Of a DNA stretch of 18,035 bases, positions 8,991 through 14,506 are shown one piece after another. The stretch lies in contig JAQWCB010000001.1 in assembly GCA_028707375.1 (NCBI GenBank), positions 1 to 18,035 of the forward strand, written 5' to 3'. A program made the position numbers and the translations under genes. The notes below the pieces were generated by a model. That model saw only the letters and a program-made list of their open reading frames with translations. It did not search any database and was not told where the DNA came from. Source of the stretch: Bacilli bacterium (GTDB taxonomy: Bacteria > Bacillota_I > Bacilli_A > RFN20 > CAG-288). Each line of letters opens with the position of its first letter. The first letter of the stretch is position 1.

Positions 8991-9911
8991 TTAATCGTCA
9001 TCGTCATTCTCTTCGAAAATGATATCTGCATCAATTGCATTTCTTCTCTTTCGATGCTCTTTGATCAATTTATCAATAGGAGAAACGACTATGTAATAAA
9101 CAGGTATAATTAAGAATAATATCCACATCGGATGCCACATGCTATACATCATTCCTAACATGCAATAAACGAAAAGGATGAGAAGCGGAACAGTGATTCG
9201 TGAGAAAGATTTATGCTCAAAAGCATCGACAAAAGATGGCAGAAACAAAGCTAAAATAAATAATGGCCAATAAATAATCCATCCCTCTTGATTTGGTAAA
9301 GTAAAGCCTAATATCAGGTAGGCGATCAGAGCAAAGAGCATTGATAAACTGCTGACAACACTCTTTATGAGAGAATAATGAGTTTTTCTTTTTCTCATCG
9401 AATCAATATTTCCATAAGTCATCCCGTTAACATTGATACCATCGGAAGAAATATGAACGGAATCCCCATTTTTTTCTTCAACATGTATTCCCTTTTTACC
9501 AATGTAAACAGAGTCACCATCGTCGGATTTGGCATGGACGTGAAAGGGACCGAAATCGGCGTGAACTTCACCTTCCTTTTGATGAAAAGAATTATCCTTC
9601 TTGGAATTTAAATCATCCTCTTCTTTCGATGTGTATTCATCAGTATCCTTGGTATACGATTTAGTGGTTTCACTATCAGTGCTTTCTTTTAACACAGCAT
9701 CAATATCCTTTTGGCAATTTAATAAATCATCCAAAGGGATATTATATAGTTTAGCAAGTTCAATTAAATTATCGGTGTCAGGTGAAGATTCACTTCGTTC
9801 CCATTTAGAAATGGTCTGCCGTGATACATGTAATTTATTTGCTAACTGTTCTTGTGATAGATTATGTTTTTTCCTAAATTCAATCAATCTATTTGCGAGT
9901 TCTATCGTCAT
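8991..9911 (-). CDS. XRE-family regulator with a membrane-embedded C-terminal region
   Basis: A 306-aa protein. I place the start at ATG 9911 because GGGAGGA lies 8 nt upstream; the in-frame GTG at 9929 would overlap that ribosome binding site. Residues 1-65 are a helix-turn-helix domain of the Cro/C1 type (LSQEQLANKLHVSRQTISKWE, then PDTDNLIELAKLY). A long acidic, Ser/Thr/Lys-rich linker follows. After it comes a beta-rich stretch with two near-copies of a unit of the form GDSV-x-I-x3-GI-x-V. The last 130 or so residues hold four hydrophobic helices, then a charged tail ending in EENDDDD. The protein is therefore probably a membrane-tethered DNA-binding regulator, a type seen in Bacillota, whose signal is unknown. 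It is monocistronic, with its own terminator and a repeat array upstream that may be its operator. Confidence 0.85.
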   Translation of the reverse strand: MTIELANRLIEFRKKHNLSQEQLANKLHVSRQTISKWERSESSPDTDNLIELAKLYNIPLDDLLNCQKDIDAVLKESTDSETTKSYTKDTDEYTSKEEDDLNSKKDNSFHQKEGEVHADFGPFHVHAKSDDGDSVYIGKKGIHVEEKNGDSVHISSDGINVNGMTYGNIDSMRKRKTHYSLIKSVVSSLSMLFALIAYLILGFTLPNQEGWIIYWPLFILALFLPSFVDAFEHKSFSRITVPLLILFVYCMLGMMYSMWHPMWILFLIIPVYYIVVSPIDKLIKEHRKRRNAIDADIIFEENDDDD

Positions 9912-9952
9912 AATTTTTTCCTCCCTCACACTAATACTTTACCAACAAACGC

Positions 9953-10004
9953 AGTTGTCACGCTACCAAATTTAATTGTCAAGATAAAATTTTTTATGAC
10001 AACT
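9953..10004 (-). promoter_or_regulatory. Candidate operator array upstream of the XRE regulator
   Basis: Three copies of A(G/A)TTGTCA occur at 9953-9960 and 9974-9981 (plus orientation) and at 9997-10004 (inverted, TGACAACT). Their TTGTCA/TGACAA cores start at 9955, 9976 and 9997, a spacing of exactly 21 bp, or two helical turns, so bound proteins would sit on one face of the DNA. They lie 42-93 bp upstream of the regulator ATG, which fits autoregulation. A further AATTGTCA within a 12-bp exact repeat (9971-9982 and 10162-10173) lies outside the 21-bp phase. Confidence 0.45.
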
Positions 10005-10146
10005 CTAGTTTACATTTATCTTGGCGAATGTGCTTATTGTTTTTCACAACAATCAACATTTATATGAAAAAATGTTTCTTTTGAAATTGCAATTAACATA
10101 TAAAATATGTATAAAAATAAACGCTATGGAATATAAACAACTTTTA

Positions 10147-10173
10147 ATTATAATTTAAATTTTTAATTGTCAA
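10147..10173 (-). promoter_or_regulatory. Possible sigma-A promoter for the XRE regulator
   Basis: On the minus strand, TTGACA (10173-10168) and TATAAT (10152-10147) are separated by 15 nt, slightly shorter than ideal. It reads toward the regulator gene and would give a leader of about 230 nt running through the TTGTCA array. The region is very AT-rich, so a chance match is possible. Confidence 0.3.
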
Positions 10174-10189
10174 AATATATATGAAGAAA

Positions 10190-10443
10190 CTAATTATATT
10201 TTCGTGGATAGAAATTTTGCAAATTATTTTTAATATCCTGAAGTATATTAATAACAAGTTTGTGATCTTTATCACTAATCAGAGAATTTGAAGTAAGGGA
10301 TATTTTATTCTCATATGTTGATATACTGACTTGAAAGTATGGATTTTTTTGTCAACGGTAACGACATAGGCGATATCGGGTTTCAAATTCCCTCCTAGTT
10401 TTTCAATTGTTTTATATGAAGTTATGTTTTTTCTTTTTCTCAA
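10190..10443 (-). pseudogene. Small unknown gene interrupted (or frameshifted) at an A7 run
   Basis: Two overlapping minus-strand frames together read like one 84-aa protein. The first frame begins right after the stop of the upstream membrane-protein gene (TAA then TTG) and gives TSYKTIEKLGGNLKPDIAY then VVTVDKK. At GAC-AAAAAAA-TCC (A run, plus-strand T7 at 10344-10350) a -1 shift continues as NPYFQVSISTYENKISLTS, then SLISDKDHKLVINILQDIKN, and ends FYPRKYN with TAG. Without the shift the first frame stops after about 26 further codons. An alternative start is TTG at 10386, 4 nt after GGAGG. No family is recognised and no hydrophobic segment is seen. It could be a pseudogene, a sequencing indel or a slippage-expressed gene. 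Confidence 0.45.
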
Positions 10444-11271
10444 TTATGATTCATTTTTTATTGGGGGCCTTCTTCTTTCCTGAAATCTATATGTACTTTT
10501 TCTTAATGACAACAAACCGAAAGCTAAAAAGGCAATGAGAGCGTATACGATAAGTCCAATTAAAATGACAATCCAAACTTGCATTGCCTCTTTGGGAATA
10601 AGTCCATATATAAGTTCTCCTCTTATATAAAATCTGATAAGATCGAAGAGGAGAAATAGTAAGATTGGTAAAGGGGAAGTGAAAATAACAATGATATTTT
10701 CCCTCTTTTTGTTCACAGGATAAAAAAAGGTGAAAAAAGCCAAAATGACAAGAGGGTTTATCGCGTGCATAAAGAAAAATCCACCTGAAAAATTAAAATG
10801 AGCAATATTAAAAATTGTGCAGATGACAGTTATAAAAAAGACTGGAAGAATACAAGCTAGAACATAAGGATAGATAAGCCCTATTTGTCTCTTTTTATAA
10901 AGAATACCATCTAAGATGAGAAGAATGCCTCCGGCTAGGTTTGAAAGGCAAGTGAGTTCGTACATATATTCTCCGCCTCCAGATAAAGGATAACCCCAGA
11001 TTACAGTGAATATTATCTCTATTCCTATCAAAATTTTCCCAATTGGCAAGGCGAGTTCAAGTCTATTATTTTTCTCAATTATTAAAATTGATATTCCATA
11101 GACTAGAAAGATAATGAAAAGAGATATCATTGCTATACCCATATTTACTCCTAATATAAAAAGTGCCTCATTTTCTCTATTTATACGCAAAGAATGGAAT
11201 GATGCTCCTATAATTAGAAAGACTAGAGATAGAGACAAGAAGATGATAGACATCTTTTTTGCTTTGGACAT
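10444..11271 (-). CDS. Polytopic membrane protein of unknown function
   Basis: A 275-aa protein with about seven or eight hydrophobic helices and short loops. The ATG at 11271 has AAGGAGAG 6 nt upstream. The first helix follows a short basic start (MSKAKKMS). Conserved-looking polar spots within helices include GEYMYELTCLSNLAGG and FFFMHAINPLVILAFF. These loosely resemble the 'SN' and 'H..nP' spots of Pr6Pr-type and related small membrane families, but I would not assign a family on that. The cytoplasmic tail is basic (RFQERRRPP). Directly downstream, in the same direction, is the interrupted small gene at 10190-10443, so the two may be co-transcribed. No transport or catalytic motif is visible. 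Confidence 0.7.
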   Translation of the reverse strand: MSKAKKMSIIFLSLSLVFLIIGASFHSLRINRENEALFILGVNMGIAMISLFIIFLVYGISILIIEKNNRLELALPIGKILIGIEIIFTVIWGYPLSGGGEYMYELTCLSNLAGGILLILDGILYKKRQIGLIYPYVLACILPVFFITVICTIFNIAHFNFSGGFFFMHAINPLVILAFFTFFYPVNKKRENIIVIFTSPLPILLFLLFDLIRFYIRGELIYGLIPKEAMQVWIVILIGLIVYALIAFLAFGLLSLRKSTYRFQERRRPPIKNES

Positions 11272-11290
11272 AAATTGCTCTCCTTCAAGT

Positions 11291-11330
11291 ATTATTTTAA
11301 CTTATTTTTCCTTGCTGATATTAAAATAAT
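11291..11330. repeat. 10-bp inverted repeat upstream of the membrane-protein gene
   Basis: ATTATTTTAA (11291-11300) and its exact complement TTAAAATAAT (11321-11330) are separated by 20 bp, just upstream of the 275-aa gene's ribosome binding site. It could be an operator. The arms are pure A/T, so chance is a real alternative. Confidence 0.3.
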
Positions 11331-11380
11331 TAGAAAAGGGAGTATTTCATTTAGCTTGCATTAATTTTTTGATTACTCTA

Positions 11381-11500
11381 TTAGTCTAAAAACCACTCTT
11401 TCATTTTCTGAGGATTGAACTCTTCTTTGGCTTTTTTATTGTTTATGATCTTGCTCACCTTAACATTAGCTTTAATAAAGTGAATATTGACTTTAATTTT
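11381..11500 (-). pseudogene. Possible 3' remnant of a gene (no start)
   Basis: A minus-strand frame reads VNIHFIKANVKVSK then IINNKKAKEEFNPQKMKEWF and ends LD with TAA at 11381-11383. It has protein-like composition but no ATG and no ribosome binding site, and its upstream end runs into the promoter of the DUF2089 operon. It may be the tail of a deleted gene. Too short to identify. Confidence 0.22.
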
Positions 11501-11515
11501 ATTAAAGACTATAAT
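11470..11515 (+). promoter_or_regulatory. Sigma-A promoter with overlapping palindromes, DUF2089 operon
   Basis: TTGACT (11487-11492), a 17-bp spacer and TATAAT (11510-11515) form a near-consensus promoter 22 bp before the DUF2089 ATG. The spacer is almost wholly occupied by the perfect palindrome CTTTAAT-TTT-ATTAAAG (11491-11507). A second palindrome with the same half-site, CTTTAATAAAG, lies at 11470-11480 just upstream of -35. A repressor bound there would block RNA polymerase directly. Confidence 0.7.
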
Positions 11516-11537
11516 CTAAAATTATGAGTGGAATAAA

Positions 11538-11843
11538 ATGATACAAAAAGAAGAAGTTCCTAAATGGATTCTTAATCTTGAGCCAGAGGATTTGATGTTT
11601 TTAAAACGGCTGGCTCTTTATTCGGGATCTTTAAAGGATTTGGCTAAGTTCTACGGAATCACTTATCCGACCATCAGACTGAGACTGGATAGGCTGATTG
11701 AAAAAATCAAGGCTGGGGATAGTGAAACCGCTGATCCCTTTGTTGAAAAAGTACGTCAGATGGCAATGGATGACCTTTTCAGCGTTGATACGGCTAAAAG
11801 ACTCATCAAAGCATATAAAAAGGAGCACGGAAATGGAGATTGA
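11538..11843 (+). CDS. DUF2089-family small helix-turn-helix protein
   Basis: A 101-aa protein that fits the DUF2089 family: WILNLEPEDLMFLKRLALYS, then GSLKDLAKFYGITYPTIRLR, then LDRLIEKIK. The GSLK.lA..y.i.YPT.R.RLD.lI motif is a predicted helix-turn-helix related to sigma-factor region 4. The protein is cytoplasmic, with no membrane segment. It is the first gene of a three-gene operon, just downstream of a strong promoter with embedded palindromes, so it may regulate its own operon (inference). The ATG at 11538 has only a weak GAGTGGA ribosome binding site. Its 3' end overlaps the next gene by 11 bp. DUF2089 genes commonly sit beside small membrane-protein genes, and the exact biochemical role is not established. 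Confidence 0.85.
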   Translation: MIQKEEVPKWILNLEPEDLMFLKRLALYSGSLKDLAKFYGITYPTIRLRLDRLIEKIKAGDSETADPFVEKVRQMAMDDLFSVDTAKRLIKAYKKEHGNGD

Positions 11844-12102
11844 CACTTTGATCGTTCTATACGTTATTGGAATTCTTGTGGAAATCGGAATTGTTTTTAT
11901 CAAGCCTCGTTTTCTTTCTGCTCTTCCGATTGTTGCTACCTGCATTGCTTTCCTGATCTTGAAGGAAGGTGATATTTTCATCCTTTCTCTGATACAGTGC
12001 GGAATTTGTTTTGTTGGTAACATAACTATGACCTTGGTGAACCGACATCAAGGTAAAAAGAAGAATAACTCGATAGCTAAGTCAGTGTTGAAGGACTTAT
12101 GA
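11833..12102 (+). CDS. 89-aa membrane protein, DUF2089 operon
   Basis: The true start is the ATG at 11833 (MEIDTLIVLYVIGILVEIGI), preceded by AAGGAGCACGGAA; the open frame extends further upstream only as an overlap with the DUF2089 gene. Three hydrophobic stretches fill most of the protein (about residues 5-22, 28-45 and 50-66), then a basic tail (NRHQGKKKNN). It overlaps the gene before it by 11 bp and its TGA overlaps the next ATG, so all three genes are probably translationally coupled. No family is recognised beyond 'small integral membrane protein'. Confidence 0.75.
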   Translation: MEIDTLIVLYVIGILVEIGIVFIKPRFLSALPIVATCIAFLILKEGDIFILSLIQCGICFVGNITMTLVNRHQGKKKNNSIAKSVLKDL

Positions 12103-12731
12103 ATATGAAGAACGTTATAAAGATTTTTGATATTACTGCTCTTATGGTTGTAATTGGATTGATGATAGCTTCAACTAGCGTCTTTTTTATTAACCAAACC
12201 GAGAAGACTACCTCTTATACAATAGCTAAGTCTTCTTATCAGACTATCAAGAACGTCAGTAATCTGGAAACGGAATTTGATTCCAAGACAGGTCTTTTCT
12301 TTAAGAATGCCAAGTTGAAAAATGCTGGGACTATCTTAACTGATTCAACTGGTGCTGTCGCATCATTGAATATTGATTGTACGATTGAAGATTCGAATAA
12401 GATTTATAACGTTGATTTCCAAAGCCAGTCTGAAGTCAGTCAGGATTATCGAGCTATGATTAATGTTTCTTCTTATACGGATACCAGCGGAGCCTTTGTC
12501 AAAGACTATCTGGATGCCATATCTCTGTTTGATTCCTTCAAAGATGATCATAACTATCGGTTTGTTTTTGCAAACTCCATTGTCGGTTCTGTTTTTGAAG
12601 ATGGAATATCTTATTTGTTTCAGGACAATCAGTTGAAGGCTGTTAAAGAGAAAACGAAAGACAAATTCAGGTTTGTGTTTGTCTATGAAGACCAAAGGTG
12701 CTGTGAGAAGATTTTCTTTAGATATGATTAA
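12099..12731 (+). CDS. Single-pass exported protein of unknown function, DUF2089 operon
   Basis: A 210-aa protein that starts within the stop of the previous gene (ATGA). Residues about 11-31 (ITALMVVIGLMIASTSVFF) form one signal-anchor helix with no lipobox cysteine. The rest is soluble, rich in Ser, Asp and Lys, and would lie outside the membrane, with alternating beta-strand-like segments (for example GAVASLNIDCTIEDSNKIY and YRAMINVSSYTDTSGAF). The C-terminal end has a Cys pair (QRCCEKIFF). No catalytic motif or known domain is seen. A sensor or envelope-stress role with the DUF2089 regulator is possible but rests only on the operon. Confidence 0.75.
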   Translation: MNMKNVIKIFDITALMVVIGLMIASTSVFFINQTEKTTSYTIAKSSYQTIKNVSNLETEFDSKTGLFFKNAKLKNAGTILTDSTGAVASLNIDCTIEDSNKIYNVDFQSQSEVSQDYRAMINVSSYTDTSGAFVKDYLDAISLFDSFKDDHNYRFVFANSIVGSVFEDGISYLFQDNQLKAVKEKTKDKFRFVFVYEDQRCCEKIFFRYD

Positions 12732-12776
12732 ACACAAATGAAGAAAATAGTTTAGTTAGATAATAATGTCCATTCA

Positions 12777-13242
12777 TTGCTAACTGGCCATAGAATCAAA
12801 TGTGCTGCAATTAATTCAGACCATGTGTTTTTGAGTAAAACAAATATTGCGCATGTTCTAAATATGACCAGTTTTTCCAAGCTGGGTAGAACAAACATTG
12901 GTCACTATCTTGAACAAAGTAGAATAATTGTTGTAACTGATAATTCGGTCAATAGTACTTTCCTATAAGAAAATAATGTTGGCGACTCCGATTATTCTTT
13001 TAATAATACCTAGAAGGGTCTCTATGCTTACAAAAATGGAACTGAAAATGTGACCATCAATGTTTTTGTTGCCCTTATTGAAACTGAAACGGATAGAATA
13101 ATGATGGAATATATGAGACTAAAGATGAAGCCACTTATAACGATTTTGCAGTAGACAAAGGGGCTTAGGATTTCCGAATTAACTGAAATTACCGCATTGA
13201 TATATTTATCGGCAATATCAAACACAACTTTTATATAATCTT
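12777..13242 (+). pseudogene. Decayed coding sequence, probably of a surface protein
   Basis: A plus-strand frame from about 12777 reads SDHVFLSKTNIAHVLNMTSF and NIGHYLEQSRIIVVTDNSVN, then meets TAA at 12966-12968. It continues in the same frame as ENNVGDSDYSFNNT, a TAG, then KGLYAYKNGTENVTINVFVA and LIETETD. A frame change then gives NNDGIYETKDEATYNDFAVD with further stops. The length of protein-like sequence around several stops suggests a gene in decay. The composition (Asn, Thr, Asp, beta-rich) is like Ig-like or other surface domains, but no family is certain. The decay ends where the truncated integrase begins, so the junction may mark an old rearrangement. Confidence 0.4.
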
Positions 13243-13890
13243 TTACGATTGTAGGGATTCCATACCTTTAAGAAGCCCAGCAAATTGAGTCACTGTTCTC
13301 CAGTCTATCTGAATTTTTCTTATTGAATATTTGTTCTTTGTTTCTTGAAACCCACTTTCCCCTTTATTATCCCATGTTTTGTTGATTGAAATAGTTTGGT
13401 TTTCATAATCAAAATCTTTGGGAGTTATTCCTAAAGCTTCAGAGAACCTCATTCCAGTTTTTACTATGATTAAGATTAGCCAATCTACATTAACCTCATT
13501 AGTTAGGTTTAAATTTGTTAACAAAACTTGTACTTGAAACTGGTTCAAATACTTTATCTTCTTTTTTTTAGGTTTCCTTCCTTTTATTATAACCTTTCTT
13601 GTTGGATCGTTTTTAATTAAGCCCTCATCAACAGCGTCTAATATCGAGCCTTTAAGCTGGTGATGAAAATCCATAGTCGTTTGTCTTTCGTGACATTCAG
13701 CATAGTCATTTATTAGTTGTTGATAAACGATTCTTGTTATATCTGATGTTTTCAGTTCTGGAACTAGTATTCGAAGCCATTTTAGTGTTAACAGATATTT
13801 TTTCATAGTGACTTTTCTTACCGCACCATCCTTATATATCTCTATCCATTTTTCATAGTAATCTACGAATAATTTACTGCTTTTTTTCAT
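13243..13890 (-). CDS. Tyrosine recombinase/integrase, C-terminally truncated
   Basis: A 215-aa start of a phage-type tyrosine recombinase. The ATG at 13890 has a strong AAGGAGG 8 nt upstream. The N-terminal SAM-like core-binding domain spans roughly residues 1-105 (YYEKWIEIYKDG, ILDAVDEGLIKNDP). The catalytic domain then begins: LIVKTGMRFSEALGITPKDF, with R148 as the first catalytic Arg, and ETKNKYSIRKIQI with the beta-hairpin Lys. After LLKGMESLQS the frame stops, so the H-x-x-R box, second His/Trp and nucleophile Tyr are missing (family members are about 300 aa or more). It cannot be a complete recombinase. It lies 22 bp downstream of an hsdS half-gene, the typical place for integrases that shuffle type I specificity genes. 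Confidence 0.85.
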   Translation of the reverse strand: MKKSSKLFVDYYEKWIEIYKDGAVRKVTMKKYLLTLKWLRILVPELKTSDITRIVYQQLINDYAECHERQTTMDFHHQLKGSILDAVDEGLIKNDPTRKVIIKGRKPKKKKIKYLNQFQVQVLLTNLNLTNEVNVDWLILIIVKTGMRFSEALGITPKDFDYENQTISINKTWDNKGESGFQETKNKYSIRKIQIDWRTVTQFAGLLKGMESLQS

Positions 13891-13912
13891 TTTGATTTCC
13901 TCCTTGTTGGTT

Positions 13913-14506
13913 TTACTTACGCTGATGAAGGGTGATAATTGTATCTAATTGATTAAATAGACTACCGATTTTCTTTTGCTCCTCTGTTTGTGGAACTATT
14001 GTATCGTGTTCAGAAAACTCCTTTTTGTTAACTATTTGGAAAGTAAGTCCTCCACCAAGTCTTTTCATATCTAAGGACCAATGATTACTCTGTGTGAATA
14101 GGAAATATGGATCATTTTCAGGGGCAGGTACAAGTGCATTGATTTGTTGATTGAAGCTGCCTTTAGAGCCTAACAGAGTGTTTTTTCCTATGCTAGCAAT
14201 ACATGTAACCAATATTGTTTTTGGTGGTACTACTCGTGCAACTGATTCACCTTTTTTACTTAACATTCTAGCAGTATAAGTAGTTATATTTTGATTAATA
14301 TCGGTAGGTGTTACCCAAATAAGGCCATCATTAGAGTAGTAATCAGTTATTGCAGTTGATGGTGTATTTCCTGTTATAATACTTCCCAGTTCTCCTACTT
14401 TACACTGTTCCCAAGTAAACGCAAAAAAAGAACCCGTAAAGGTTCTTTTCGTGTAACATTTTGATATATTATTTATCAGATTCCGGCAACTCAATTTCAA
14501 AGCCAC
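13913..14506 (-). CDS. hsdS: Silent hsdS half-cassette (type I specificity subunit, one target-recognition domain)
   Basis: HsdS-like sequence begins at about FAFTWEQCKVGELGSI, the usual entry to a target-recognition domain. It runs through TGNTPSTAITDYYSNDG, LIWVTPTDI, GKNTLLGSKGSFNQQINAL and LGGGLTFQIVNKKEF to the EEQKKIGSLFNQLD region, and stops at ITLHQRK. That is one domain of about 150 aa where a complete HsdS has two. The open frame reaches a GTG at 14506, inside hsdR, but residues 1-28 cross the hsdR terminator and do not look like HsdS, so there is probably no genuine start. The stop arises exactly at the edge of a 25-bp repeat shared with the hsdS at the right edge. This fits a donor cassette expressed only after recombination. 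Confidence 0.8.
   Translation of the reverse strand: MALKLSCRNLINNISKCYTKRTFTGSFFAFTWEQCKVGELGSIITGNTPSTAITDYYSNDGLIWVTPTDINQNITTYTARMLSKKGESVARVVPPKTILVTCIASIGKNTLLGSKGSFNQQINALVPAPENDPYFLFTQSNHWSLDMKRLGGGLTFQIVNKKEFSEHDTIVPQTEEQKKIGSLFNQLDTIITLHQRK
13914..13938 (-). repeat. Direct repeat copy 1 in the hsdS cassette
   Basis: 25 bp identical to 17669-17693 and in the same orientation. It encodes I-T-L-H-Q-R-K of HsdS. Similarity continues for about ten more bases with two mismatches (tgataaNtgNatctaa). It is a likely crossover point between hsdS segments. Confidence 0.85.
14423..14449 (-). terminator. Intrinsic terminator of hsdR
   Basis: On the minus strand, AAAAGAACC, loop TTTACG and GGTTCTTTT form a 9-bp stem (14426-14449), and its T run totals seven residues (to 14423). 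It begins about 20 bp after the hsdR stop and lies before the HsdS-like part of the cassette, so it insulates the cassette from hsd operon transcription. Confidence 0.88.

Noticed and set aside
12363..12737. 124-aa minus-strand ORF
   Set aside because: Antisense shadow of the exported-protein gene, which is coupled to its operon and has a signal-anchor helix.
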